Shown piece after piece: positions 33,782 through 45,647 of a DNA stretch of 64,000 bases. The stretch's first letter is position 1. Each line of letters begins with the position of its first letter. The stretch spans positions 138,492,663-138,556,662 of the forward strand of contig CM057000.1 in assembly GCA_029891345.1 (NCBI GenBank), in the 5' to 3' direction. This DNA comes from Dryococelus australis (taxonomy: Eukaryota > Arthropoda > Insecta > Phasmatodea > Phasmatidae). The notes below the pieces were generated by a model. That model did no database searches. It saw nothing but the letters and a program-made list of their open reading frames with translations, and had not been told where the DNA came from. The translations under genes and the position numbers were made by a program.

Positions 33782-36664
33782 AGAGAATACGCGGTTATAC
33801 TTTGATCTGCACGATCAGTCGATTTCATTCTGTGGGCTGCCATAAAAACAATTCTTTATGTCAAGCAAGTTAACTGACTCTCGTCTGCCAGGGATTCGCG
33901 TGACTGCATAATATGGAAGCCGACAGATTATGGTTATAGCTCTTTTAAAAGCGTCGTTAGACGACCGGAGAGAAGTCGGCTTTGGAAGCGAAAGTAAAAT
34001 ACGGTAAGTATTATTTTTTTTTTTTTCGATTAAAAACAGACATAGGTTCTGCTCACTTATTTTCGTTTTTATGTGAACAGTAAATCGAACATGTTTCCTT
34101 CCTACACTGTCTAAAAAGTTTTCACGTTCCGCGGATTCTTCGGAATTTTGTCCTTAACTAGACAGGGAAATTAACACGCCATTTGCTTTAACGTTTTATG
34201 AATGTTCCCAACAATCTCGTCGTCTATTCGGGTATACCTTAGCTCATTTTTAAATAACCATTTTTCTTTAGTTTAAATGTACGTTGCTATTCGGCTGTGT
34301 GTTCCATTACGATGATATTTGCAGAACGATATTTTGTATTGAGATAAACAATGGATATAGGCAATAATTTGAGAATATGACGTGAATCGCTCCATTACTA
34401 CTGAAATGTGTTTGTCTAGTAACAATTACTGTAAATTGCGATAGGGTCACTGGATACAAAAAATATTTATTTTGTGTAATAAATAAATGCACAAAGTTCG
34501 TCTTAGTATTTCGTGTTAGGTAATAATACAATATGATTTTGCTTGCATCAAATCTACGCTAATTAACCAAGCTTTCACCTAGTAATCAGGAAACGTATTC
34601 GTTTCCAAATAATACTTCCGCAAGTTATTCCGATATATTCATAAAATTGTGAAACTTTTTAGGAGCAAAATTATTGCTGAAATAATTTATTAGTTTGCTG
34701 TTAAATAAACTGAAAATATTGTTTAACAGCGATTATTTGTATTTGTTTCATGAAATTGAATATATCAATTTATTATGTCCATGAAGCATATGCCGATTTT
34801 TAATGTCAGATAAGGTAATTTATAATATTTAACTTCATGGTTGCTAGGTTATTTTCTAGCGAATGGAGTTCCGAATATCATGTCAACATATCCAGTAAAG
34901 TTTTGTATTAAAGTTTTATACTTTATGCAGTGCACTCTTTTCAAACCAAGAGCAAAATAAAAGAAAATCATATCAATAATATAATTAACATAATACATAG
35001 TTAATTTGTAAGTAAAACATATACCAAGAAAATATTGTTCCAAAAATTTAATAAACATTATAGTAAATAAAAAATCAATATAAATTACCCAGTACTGTTT
35101 AAATAAAGGAAACATTTCATAAAAAAAATATATATATATTTAAGGTTTTACTTTAGTAACGTCACTTCTTCAAATAATTGAAACAATTACTGTAAACTAT
35201 TTCGCCTTATAATTAAATAACTATCTCAAAAAGCATAAATCACATGTGAATTTGATTTCTGTAAGATATTTTAACATTTTTACTAAATATAAAATGTTAT
35301 TTCAGTCAACATTACTGATGGCTATATATATATATGTATGTATGTGTGCGTATATATACATATATATAACACAAATTACTAATCAGTAGGATCACCTGTT
35401 TTTCACGAAAAGATTTGTGCGCAGGATATACATAAACATTCTACGTACATACAAGCAGGTATCCTTTGGCTATTAGCCGGGTATCTGTGAGAGGATACAC
35501 TCTCTTTTCGACTGGGCCTATCAGAATTACGTTACTCCGGCGCTGAACCTCCGTGAATGGCTGGAAGACACCTCAGATGCGCGAGAGTTCAAATCATCCT
35601 ACCATCAAATTGTTTCTGAACTAACATATTTTCCGATAAACCTAGTGCGGAATCCCTTCGCGATAAACAAGCAGCCATACTGATCAGCTAACTGCTTGAT
35701 ACATTTATAATTTCTGAATAATGCGTCATGAGAGTATTCACTCACGCGATATTTCAAATTAAAATATATGTATTTAACCCGTATATACTCGCATATACGT
35801 ATATACTCTGGCAACGTTTATTTGTAAATTCCTGTTGTCTTGATGACGAATCTCACAGTTCTATAGTTTTGCTGTTTCGCTGGGACGGGAAACCAAGTAA
35901 AAAATTACAACTTGCCAACATTTTAATTCATAAGAATGAAACTGTTGATTCCCGATAATTTTTCAGATGAGCACGATAGATTGTGAAACATGTTACATCT
36001 GCCACGACACATTGGTTGGCACATAGTCAACAAGCTACCCCATGGACCGATGGACAGGAAATAATAAACGTTGCGGAATACTGTAAGCGTGTCCCCCGTA
36101 GCCAGGGCCAATAGAAAGAGGGTTGGGAGAAATACAGAGTCGAACACGACACGTATTGGTGTAATGGAGAATATAGGCGGTTCACTTCGACATCGTCTTC
36201 AGTGACAGAAAGCTTGTGCCCACTTAAAGGGTTAACGTGCCGGGATGCTTAACGCATACGAAGATACAGACTCTCTCAGGAATAATATTGAAGCAGAACA
36301 TAGGCTTTTACAGCCCGTTTCTTAAAAGAAATGCCAGAAAAATTAAAACTTAAACTCTTTCAAATAATGTTTGTTGTGAAGACGGCTGTGTCGTGTGTAA
36401 CTTTTGGCGCCGCAGAAAGAGTACGATTTCAGTAATTTATTATATAATATGTAAATACGTTCATAAAAATTAAATAAAGCACGATACACTTCCGGTAAAT
36501 GAGAGATTGGTATTCATTTGCTGTGACATCGAATCTAGTGTCGAGATGTGTTCTGCATGTGAGACTCTTGGATGTCGGGTGTTGAAAGTGAGCGCATACG
36601 TTTCCGACCAGTTGTCGTAAAACTACATTGTAATACTTCCCCTGTCTTAAGCAGCCGAAGAATG
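33782..36664. other. Long AT-rich stretch without recognisable genes
   Basis: Nearly 2.9 kb of AT-rich DNA with TA/TG microsatellite patches at about 35124-35141 and 35323-35370. Frames of up to 88 codons are low-complexity. 35460-35600 is less AT-rich and ends with a weak box-B-like gagttcaaatcatcc, not enough to call a SINE. Confidence 0.4.
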
Positions 36665-37448
36665 CACTGAGAGAAAATCGAACAAAATATTTGTTCAGAT
36701 AGGGCCAAATATATATTTAGTTATCCTAACAAAATGTATTGTTAAGCAAACAAAATTTGAAAAGCAACAAAATTTGAAAAGCAACGAAAGTACTTTTGTT
36801 CGTCTAACGAAATACCTATTTGTATGAATAAACAAAATCTCTGTGTTGGGCAAAAAAAAAAATTAGACTGCCAACTAACTAAATATTTTGTTGAATGAAC
36901 TGTTTATATTGGTTTGGCCAGTCATTTGATCGCCTTCGATAGAAAATACAGCTCGAGAGTTTGTTTGTAGTTTTTGTGACAATTAGGATAGTAACCGTGT
37001 TTGTTATTGCATCTATTGATGCTTCAACGATCGTACAAACACATTAATAAAACAATGCAACAAGAAACTGACAAGTAAAGCTGTAAAACTTGAAATATTT
37101 GTTTGCACGCGTTGCCCAATATTTGCGGTATATTTATTTAAAAGCTTTCCAGCTTCATCAGTTGTCACATTAGCTGATAATACTATGGCGTAGCGCTCGG
37201 ACGCAGGTGAGCTAGGTTTGAAACTCGATCGAACTTGTAAAATCCTTTTATATCGGCCCAAACTGTTTAATGCACGTGCCAAACAAATCCTTAGTTGTAC
37301 CAACCCAATCTTGCAGTTTGGGGCAACCAAATGAGAGCAACAACATAATTTGGTCTCAGAAACAAAATGTTTCATTGCCCCTATACAAACAAATAATTTG
37401 GTTTGCCTGAAAAAATCTTGTTTGACTATACAAAACCTTTTCTCAGTG
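36665..37448 (+). mobile_element. D element, complete copy
   Basis: 784 bp from CACTGAGAGAAAATCGAACA to the inverse end ccttttctcagtg. TG precedes and follows the element, consistent with a 2-bp target duplication. The outer 200 bp on each side is crowded with AACAAA/TTTGTT motifs. The tRNA-like module lies at 37185-37226. It aligns end to end with the copy at 42676. A 120-codon minus-strand frame is incidental. CACTG ends and 2-bp duplications resemble CACTA-type elements. Confidence 0.88.
37185..37226 (+). other. tRNA-like module of D element (copy 3)
   Basis: ATGGCGTAGCGCTCGG fits box A well and AGGTTTGAAACTC fits box B, about 30 bases apart. TGTCACATTAGC lies about 20 bases upstream, as in the other D copies; the J element has a similar TGTCACAATAACG before its second module. 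Confidence 0.55.
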
Positions 37449-37483
37449 TGTGGCAGGTTATGTGTGTGTTAATATCTTATGCC

Positions 37484-37723
37484 TAGAGACATGAAGTATT
37501 CACTGATTAATTAAGTGACACGCTAGAATTCAAAACATATGTGTTTATAAGACATTAGCTATTGGACGACACAGCGTTTGACACCTCCTGGAGAGCGATG
37601 GCTCGATCGTCGCCTTCCACCGTGACAGCAGACAACCGAAGCCCAGATGACATTGGCATATTTATGGATAAGGCTGTAAAGCCTAGCTTGAAGGTCATTG
37701 AACTTGAGAATTTTCCATGTCTC
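37484..37723 (+). mobile_element. MITE family P, copy 2
   Basis: A 240-bp element flanked by TA (37482-37483 and 37724-37725). The ends are GAGACATGAAGTATTC and the inverse of GAGACATGGAAAATTC. Homologous to 5660-5898 in the opposite orientation across its whole length. Confidence 0.88.
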
Positions 37724-37867
37724 TACCTATACCTGAGGTATTTTTTGAGTTTTATTTATGGCACGTCCCTAAAAAAAAATGTCTACAGCCAAAATAAAAA
37801 TATTGAAATACCATATCATATTTAAGAGTTTAACTTTTTTTTTTATCTAAGAATGTTATATTTCTGT

Positions 37868-37941
37868 CAAAATTGGCTTGATAAGCATTGCACGTACATA
37901 AATCCAAAATTGGCTTGATAAGCATTGCACGTACATAAATC
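37868..37941. repeat. 37-bp perfect tandem duplication
   Basis: AAAATTGGCTTGATAAGCAT plus the next 17 bases is present twice head to tail without a mismatch, implying a recent duplication. No function is evident. Confidence 0.95.
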
Positions 37942-38596
37942 CAAAATGAAATCGTCCACAGCAAAGCCACTAATATGCACACTATAAAAATAAACATAAG
38001 AACAGTCACCGACTTGATTGCTGGGTTATTTTTAATTAATTTATAAATCAAATATTACAATTACAGACACGCATATTATACGACTTTCACTGAGACATCT
38101 AACATTGCTAAACATTATTAAAATATTCCAGGCTTCCTGGGAGGGGCATCAAAATAATTACATGTATAATATTACTTCCAGCTTGGTTTCTTGAAAAATA
38201 TGCTTCAAGCGTTACCACAAGAATAAAATACATTCATATCTCTTAGGACTGCATTTAATACAAAATAATGTCGCGCAAAATCTTAGAAACTACAGGACTT
38301 TACAATTACATATTTCCTGTAACTTTCCGAAACACGCTAGTATAAACATAAAAACGTGACATGTCACGGCGTACTGATTTGGTGTCGACGAACCAAGTCA
38401 AGTAAGCACCAATATTTTTTCCCCTTTCTAAGCGTACCTCATCTCCCCTTTCGCCACTATGACATTCTGTTTTTAATTACGGCGTGGCTTGTATGTTAGA
38501 CATAATTTACACACTGTTTCGTTATAATAAAATGTGCACTTGTTATAGTAACACTTTTGTGATTACGAAACTACATTTACTACTTGAGGAAAGGTA
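37942..38596. other. No recognisable feature
   Basis: AT-rich spacer without matched repeats or frames. Confidence 0.4.
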
Positions 38597-39029
38597 AAGG
38601 CTGTTTACGGTAATGTGAGAACTTTTGAAATCAACCTTACAAAAATTTCACTGCCCCTATCTGCAAAAATTTAATCGGGGAGTTTGACTGGCATGCACCC
38701 AATAAAGTTGGTAACGATGGGGGGAAAGTATTTCCGTGTAATAACGCTGAATTAAAATGGTTAGATATACATTTGAGAATACTGAAATTATTCCCCTGGT
38801 TTTCGGGTTTTTAAAATACATAGGCCTATAAATATAAGAATCATCAAATTGGTAAAACATTTATACGTTTGCAATAATTTCACAGGTTCCCTTTAACCGA
38901 TGCACGAATGAAGTGATCAGGCTAACGGAAAAATGTTAATAGCACATACGGTGGAAGAGTACACGATGTGCTTACAAGAATATCTCAAGCAGGGCTGTCA
39001 AAAGTGCTCAATATGCCGTGAATAGCCCG
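38597..39029 (+). mobile_element. MITE family A, complete copy
   Basis: A 433-bp copy flanked by TA at 38595-38596 and 39030-39031. The ends AAGGCTGTTTACGGTAATGT and the inverted ATATGCCGTGAATAGCCCG are recognisable though substituted. The inner gttggtaacgatgggggga and gcagggctgtcaaaagtgc blocks confirm the family. Confidence 0.87.
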
Positions 39030-40236
39030 TAGTTAAATGACCACTCTTGAGAAGTTTCACGTCACTCCTTCAGTAGAGGATAAATAACGTCACTCAAATA
39101 GCGCAGCTACGACCAACCCTGGCCGAAACAGCTCTTGAAGGACAGGTCGTTGCGGCAGGGGCGTACGCCCCGACGGGAAATTTTTTTTTTTTTCCACCCG
39201 CCCGGCAGCAGCAGGCCATCCCTCGCCGGCGGGCGACGAGTTTTGAAACTTGTTGGAAGCGGTGTGCACACCCCGGTTGTATTGATTGCACGCGAAGAGT
39301 TCAGTCGAACACTGCAGGGGTCATGCGCGCAGGGCATAGAGCTTCGGGGTTATCTAGCGTCCTATTCCATCCCCTAAACCCTTTTCCCACTACAGGCACC
39401 ACCCAAGACACCCTAAATATCTCCCAACCCTCCGACACACCCGTGGGCCTTACACACTGGCGGTGGGGGGGGGAGGATAGGGGTAGCAACCCCCGGATAC
39501 GGAGCCCGCCATTAATAAACCAATGATCCATAAAGCCGAGTGCGCCTACGTGCCCTGGGCCAGGTGCGCGATCAACATTTCACACAGATATTGCAGATGT
39601 ACCGCCGCCCCCCCCCCCCCTATCCGGTCGCCTCTTCCAAACCTTCACCCAACCCTTCACCCCCACCAACTCCCACCCCCCCGTACACACACACACACAT
39701 ACACACTTTCACCTCCGGAACGCCTTGAATCCCGAGAGTTCAGCTGGTCCTTTTCGTGGCACCACCTCGCACCCCATATCGCCGACGTACCACTAAAATG
39801 TGGCTCCCGCTGGGCTCCTGAGAATTTCATTACCACCCCACGTCCATTGGATGTCGGGGTGATTCGTCAGCTTGCATCGAGATACCGTTTACGTAAACCG
39901 GCGCGGTAGGAGATGCGGCCCTCTCTAACGAAAGCAGAGTAGCCATAAACGAAGTGGGGAAAATACTGGGGGGGGGGGGGGGGAGGAATAAATCGATCAA
40001 CAGATACCATTACATTTCAGTTTGAAGTAAAATCTTCATAAAAATGCAGGGTTATCCTGAACTCAAGTTGCAGACTTTGTGAGATGACGATTTATGGAAA
40101 AATGAAAGAAAACTTAACCCACGTGCTTATTAAGTGACAGAAACGCCTTTGAATATTGGCAAATGAAACAAATTTTTAACAGATTTTTACAAACTACATG
40201 AGATTAAATTTTAAAAAACTCGTGAATTGTGTCAGG
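39030..40236. other. GC-rich region with C, G and CA runs
   Basis: 39090-39900 is strongly GC-rich, with C-rich and G-rich homopolymers (13 C at 39608-39620; 16 G at 39968-39983) and a short CA microsatellite (39686-39710). A 128-codon plus frame (39523) is proline- and histidine-rich because of the C runs, so it is weak evidence for a gene. A CpG-type promoter or exon remains possible. Confidence 0.3.
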
Positions 40237-40658
40237 AGGCTGTTCACGGTAAACTGAGCTCTTTTCAAAACCCTGCTTAAGATCTACTTCTGTGAGATTT
40301 ATGTATCCTTCCTCCTCATGTAAAATCAACATTGTCATGGGCCTGATATTTAGTAATCGGTCGGTCAAGTGAAACTGTGAAATTGTTAGAAAAGTAAATA
40401 TTTTGCCAAATGGCCAATTCTTTCACTTGACGTGCATTGTTAAAACAAAAAGCAGAGTAAATAATTTCTGTATGTTCACAAATGTTGACCTAACGCTATT
40501 AATTACACGGTAAGACGTGTAACTGATTTCCCTTCTTCGTTGCCAACTTTACAAGGCGCGTGCAGTCAGTTTGAACATAAAACTTTATGCAGGCTTGGGC
40601 AGTGACTTTTTTCAAAGGTTGATGTAAAAAGTGCTCAGTTAACCTTGTTGGTGTTCCT
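40237..40658 (-). mobile_element. MITE family A, minus-strand copy
   Basis: Starts GAGGCTGTTCACGGTAAACT, continues with ccctgcttaagatctacttc and tcggtcggtcaagtgaaact, and ends with a degraded inverse terminus (aaaagtgctcagttaacc, then GTTCCT, TA). Homologous to 17278-17698 throughout. Confidence 0.78.
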
Positions 40659-41233
40659 TACATTTACACATGATTGTTACGTAACAACAATCGATGGACG
40701 CCCACTGGTAACCCGCTAACACACTGGTATTCGTTAACAACATGGCGTCACTAATCCTCTAATGAAAGATGATGTTATCAACTGCCAAACGTTCATACAT
40801 GGCAGAAATCAAATATCTTCAACCTGAGCTCCATCTCATTAGTCTAATGTGCCTTTACGACAGTCTTACATTAAATTTTTGCAACAAATATTTACTATCC
40901 CAAACAAACGATTTAATATCTGAGATAGCTGCGGTAGACTACTTTAAATATTTTGTAAAGAACTCTTACCAAATATTTACTAACCATATTTTTATTTCTC
41001 CTTTCGTTTGATTTTCGTTAAAATGCCAGGCGAATTTTCTCTGATTTTTGTCTAGTAGCCAACGAGAATCTCTGATCTCCATTTCGTTAAGAATTTATGT
41101 CTACCTCAATTACTTACGTCTGGAAATTTTATTACGTCTCAGAAGATATCAGACCACTTCTTGACTGTCTACAGTATACTGTATATAATAGATGGCTCAG
41201 CCTATTTTCCGCCAAGGGAAAGGCCAATAGTTA
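40659..41233. other. No recognisable feature
   Basis: AT-rich spacer. An 80-codon frame at 40769 has no recognised motif. Confidence 0.35.
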
Positions 41234-41515
41234 AGAGCCACGAGTATTTCGCGAATTCATTCGGAGGCGTGGCAGACTCCAAACACTTATTTTCTTCCAC
41301 TGTTGTAATTGGACGACATTTCTTCAGACACGCCCCATTAAAGTGTGTACCAGTGATAAACAGGAAGTAGTAGTGTGAGTGGGTATTTAACAGTCCTGTA
41401 CAGAGGCTTCACTTGGTCTCGGCAACCAATAAACAAACGATAATGTCTCGAGTGTATAGAGGGCTGCCCAGCCTAGCTTTGCTGCCAACTCACATCAGCG
41501 AAATACTCGTGGCTC
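41234..41515. mobile_element. MITE with 19-bp perfect TIR
   Basis: AGAGCCACGAGTATTTCGC at the left is exactly inverted at the right (GCGAAATACTCGTGGCTCT), 282 bp in all, with TA on both sides (41232-41233 and 41516-41517). The ends and interior (gtaattggacgac, tggcagactcc) suggest a distant P-clan member. No second copy of this exact element is in the window. Confidence 0.8.
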
Positions 41516-42127
41516 TAAGTCCTCTCGGATGTTGAACTGGACCAGATATATCGTCACGCACAAAGATAAATTATGTAAAGCATAATGTTGTAGCCTCTTA
41601 TATAATGCTTATTTGGTTCCGAAAAATAATTTGTTATCAGCCTTGCCCCGGAAAGGAAACCTTAAAATTAAACATTAAAATTTTTTCCAAAATATTGATA
41701 GCAAATTATGTAAATTGTTGTTTTTAGAGTAGCGCTTTAATGCATATTTTATTTGAGAGAAACATAAAAAATTAAGTAGTGATAAACCACTAAAACAATC
41801 AGTTGGATAAAACTACATTGTAAATTTACTGTGGTGTCTATTTTCAAATGTTTGCAGAATTCATAATGATGTACGTAATACTGATTTTTATTTTAAATTA
41901 GACGTTTATCGTTCGCTGTATAACAAATTTTATGCGTGAACTTCATAGGTCTTATCTTTAAGGTAAATTGATTGAAAACCAGCCATCGTTTGGAGGTCTT
42001 TACTGTGACAATTACTGCTTATGATCAATTTATAAATTTCACTCAAGCATACTATAAAGAAAACAACCTTGCTCATGTTTTCTTTAATATCGATAAAGAT
42101 TTTATACATAAAATGTGTTTTCATGAC

Positions 42128-42162
<35 letters not shown>

Positions 42163-42675
42163 TATTTTCCTAAAACTAAAATTGATTTATTTACTGGTGA
42201 GCCTTTATTGAATATTAAAGCAGCAATTGCGATATATTTTCAGAATTGTATAATTTGCGCAGTAATAAATACAATAAAATATTTTACAACAGAATTATTT
42301 TAATCTATTTAGGTAGTCTTACATGTGCCGTAAAATGCTCATGTCCATTAATTCTAAAAAATCTAAGGTTCATTGCATAGTTCTATCAGTCAAAACTTAT
42401 GACTTTGCTAAGAATAGTAGAGAGTCTGCGTAAAGTAATATCACTAAAGAAAGGGGCTGCATAACGGAAACCATTTACAATAATACGATTCCGTTTGGTC
42501 CTTCAGATTTGCAGATGTCATGAATGTCCGCGATGTACTGAGTTCAGAAGTTTTAGTGAACCACTGAACGACAACGGCGTGTAACACGCTGTCCAATCAG
42601 GAAAAGGCCCGCTGTGTTGAGTGGTGCACACAGACGAAACCGCCGATGGAGGTGCAGCGGAAATCTATGAGGGTT
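41516..42675. other. No recognisable gene; short TA microsatellite
   Basis: AT-rich DNA with a TA run at about 42131-42153. Frames are short and AT-driven. A slightly GC-richer patch at 42570-42670 precedes the D element. Confidence 0.4.
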
Positions 42676-43435
42676 CACAGGGAGAGAAAATCGAACAGAA
42701 TTTTGGTTGTACAGGGCCAAATATATATTTAGTTGCCCTAACAAAATATATTGCTAAGAAAACAAATTTGAGAAGTAACAAAATTACTTTCGTACGTCTA
42801 ACAAAAAATATGTTTGAATAAATAAAAGCTCCGTTTCGGGCCAAAAAACTTAGACTGTCAACTAAATATTTTGTTGAATCAACTGTATAGATTTGTTTGG
42901 CCACTGATTTGACTGACTTCGTTTGAAAATAACAGCTCGAGAGTTTGTTTGTATTTTGTGTGACAATTAGGATAGTGACCGTGTTTGTTAGTGCACCTAT
43001 TGATGCTTAACTATTGTATATACACATTAATAAAACAAGGCAACAAGAATCTGGCAAGTAAAGCTGTAAAACTTGTAATATTTGTTTGCCCGAGTTACCC
43101 AATATTTGCAGTATATCTATTTGAAAGCTTTCCGGCGTCATCAGTTGTCACATTAGCTGAGATTATTAAAGCGTAGCGCTCGGATGCAGGTTATCTACGT
43201 CGGAAACTCGGTAGAACTTTTTTAATTCTTTTAATCAGCTCAAACTGTTTAATGTACGTGTAGCTAAACAGATGTTTAGTTGCACCAACCAAATCTTACA
43301 GTTTGTGGCAACCAAATGAGAACAACGAAATAACTTGGTTTCAGCGACAAAATATTTCATTGCCCCTATAAAAACAAATAATTTTGGTCCACCAAACAAA
43401 ACCTTGTTTGAGTCAACGAAACATTTTTCTCAGTG
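42676..43435 (+). mobile_element. D element, complete copy
   Basis: 760 bp from CACAGGGAGAGAAAATCGAA (one end base differs from CACTG) to the inverse end atttttctcagtg. The AACAAA-rich subterminal zones, the conserved centre and the tRNA-like module at 43168-43211 match the copy at 36665. The flanks (TT and CA) do not form a 2-bp duplication here. Confidence 0.87.
43168..43211 (+). other. tRNA-like module of D element (copy 4)
   Basis: AAAGCGTAGCGCTCGG corresponds to box A and TCGGAAACTCGG to a weakened box B, preceded by TGTCACATTAGC. Compared with the copy at 37185 the B box has decayed more than the A box. Confidence 0.45.
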
Positions 43436-43802
43436 CATGACAGACGAGACGCACCATCCAGATAAGACATAATGAAATGGTGTGATCAATTAATGGAAAC
43501 GAGCCCTGTAGAGAATAACCATAAACAAAACAGTATTGTAGCAATCCGCATAAATTTATTAAGAAGTGCCGTGTTGCTGAAAACAAAATTGAGGCAACGA
43601 GCTCAAGTTACTAGCAATTTATCACCAAATCTGTTTGCGAATGCTTGTAACTATGTGATAATAAAGTGGAGATACTTCTGGTATCTGTACTGACAAATTA
43701 AACAGTCTGGAGTTTGCAGTGATAATGCTGGACATGATAGCTGATTACAATACATTTATGAGGAAAATCCTGTTATAAAATGATCCATCGTTTCATGTAG
43801 TA

Positions 43803-44350
43803 GGGCATGTCAACCGTCAAAACGTGCGTGTATGGGTATTGAAAAAAAAAAAACCACGTACATGCCTTCATACAACATGAAACAATCCCAGAGTTAATAT
43901 GTGGTGCTGCCTTATGCACAATCGCATAATTGGTCTTTTTATTTCTGGAATAGTCAGATACTTCAACTGTGTACCTTGCTGTGTTAGATAAATTTGTCAA
44001 TTTGTGATTCTTCTTTTACAGGAAATTCAGTCACACGTCATGTTCCAGCACAACGCAGCATCCCCGTGGTGGGCAGTTCTCGTGCGTCAGCTCCTGGACC
44101 GACATTTTCTGGCCCGTTGAGTTAATCAGGTCGACACAACTCCTTGGCATTTGTGGTCACCAAACTTAATATCCCTTGACTTCTATATGCAGGTAATATG
44201 TGTAAGACATTGTACTCTTCACTCCTGTAGCACGTCTTCAAGAGCCACATCACAAAATTCGAGCCATCTATGATACTATCACACATGATATGCCACAGCT
44301 CGCATGGATGGAAATCAATTATCGATTAGACATGATCCAATTTTTAAGGT
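43803..44350 (+). pseudogene. Mariner-like transposase (DDE) relic
   Basis: Reading along the plus strand I find GHVNRQNVRVW, then VNMWCCLMHNRIIGLFISG, then EIQSHVMFQHNAASPWW, AVLVRQLLDRHF, PWHLWSPNLISLDFYMQ, and in another frame KIRAIYDTITHDMPQLAW with EINYRLDMIQF. This is the order of a Tc1/mariner-type DDE transposase of the kind common in arthropods (typical forms INVW.G...IIGP.F, MWFQHDGAP, W.ARSPDL...DFFLWG, then a C-terminal R.....Y/RL). The catalytic aspartate in QHDGA is asparagine here and that of SPDL is asparagine. In-frame stops (a TGA between the first two motifs, one in CVR*ICQF and one at HFLAR*) and a frameshift before KIRAIYD break it. TTATTTAAATACATCCTGTA near 44460 may be the 3' terminus. 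The 5' end was not found. Confidence 0.8.
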
Positions 44351-45100
44351 TACTCATCTCAAAGTTTTATAAAATAACTTCCATCTTTTGTGTATAGGCT
44401 GAAGCAGACAGAATAATAAAACACCGTTGAATCCTGAGAGCCTTTTACTTTTGTGGCATTATTTAAATACATCCTGTACTATCGATGCGAACTATATGCA
44501 GATATTAGATAAGCGTATGTAATTTATTGACAGACATCTACTACGGTTGAAATGTACTCTCTGCGCTTTCATCAATTCTGGAAAAGAAAATCATAACCAA
44601 GGGAGACTAAGTGTTAGCTATACGAAGCGTTGTGGAACCGAAAACGCCTGCCAAGTAGGCAACTGTTGGGCCACTGCTGCTACCAGAGTAGACTATCTGG
44701 CGCTGGTGTGTACACGTTCGCATACATCAAGCGCGGAATGGCCACTGCATTTGACAGCCAAAGTAGTTTATTCGAATTTCACACATACCGTACAATGGCA
44801 AACTTCCCCGATGAAAGGAAAGCTACATCTGAGAGGACATTAAAAGATAATAAAATATCCGACCGACACTAACAGGGAAGATGTTTTTAATCTGAGCAAC
44901 TCCTGGGTGCCACTTTTCAAACACACCAACACCAGCTGGAAAAAAAAAAAAAACAACAGAAGCTAGCTTGTCTCTAAGTGCCCAACCAGCTCAGCCAACC
45001 GGTTGGGGGAAACAGCCTGGGATTGGCCAAATAGCCCAGGCAACAAAGGGGAAATCAGCCAGGGATTGGGCTACAGCTCCAGCGAACCAGGAAGCGCAGA
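44351..45100. other. Spacer; upstream of a promoter-like motif cluster
   Basis: Two overlapping frames (98 codons from 44547, 80 codons from 44630) carry no motif I recognise. 44945-45070 includes an A run and a block with repeated GGGATTGG elements. Confidence 0.3.
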
Positions 45101-45140
45101 TTTATAAATACTAAAAAATCCCCACGCTGCCTCAGAAGGT
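45018..45140 (+). promoter_or_regulatory. Promoter-like cluster: two ATTGG motifs, TATA box, initiator
   Basis: GGGATTGG occurs at about 45019 and again at 45062 (inverted CCAAT-type motif). TTTATAAATA at 45101-45110 is a good TATA box, and CCTCAGAA about 25-30 bases later could be an initiator. A donor-like AGGTAACAG follows. This is spacing and motif evidence only; no coding exon was found downstream. Confidence 0.25.
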
Positions 45141-45547
45141 AACAGTTACTGCTGCTGCTACCTTACCCTGAAGATTGAGGCTGCAGTGTCTTCCCAAACA
45201 TCGGGGGGGGGGGGGGGGACAAGAAATTGGCGAGGCTACAATCCAGAAACCAAGGACACGCATCAGTTACTCAATACTAAATGATGAAATTACTGCTCAC
45301 TAACCCATGATGTTTTATGAGCAGCTCGCACTTTTGTATAAAATTCACAAGGTACAAAAATGAATTTCTAATGCTCTAGTTGCCTGTTAAAAAAATGTTA
45401 AAATATTCTCTTACTACTTCACAGTCACAAGATTTCTTGTTAATCGGTATCTTACTAATGCAGTCCCCCAAAATTCCGAGCGTGCCAAAGTGTTCACACT
45501 AATAAAGAGAATGAAGCGTGGCTGTGGCCAAACATTACTGTGAGTTA
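45141..45547. other. No recognisable gene
   Basis: Includes a 16-base G run (45203-45218). Otherwise unremarkable AT-rich sequence. Confidence 0.35.
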
Positions 45548-45647
45548 AGAAATTTGGGCGTATCTTAGCATCGAAATCTTAAAAGCCAATGAGGGGAAGC
45601 GAGGTGAGAATGTAGTAGCGCCGTGATGAAAGGGTGGTGGAAACTAC
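45548..45647 (-). mobile_element. SINE E, 3' fragment
   Basis: Only the tail half is present (tttgggcgtatcttagcatc, gcgaggtgagaatgtagtag, cgccgtgatgaaagggtgg). The tRNA head is missing, as expected from 5' truncation during retroposition or later deletion. Confidence 0.75.

Noticed and set aside
35460-35600. Another tRNA-derived SINE
   Set aside because: Only a weak box-B-like sequence is present and no family body follows.
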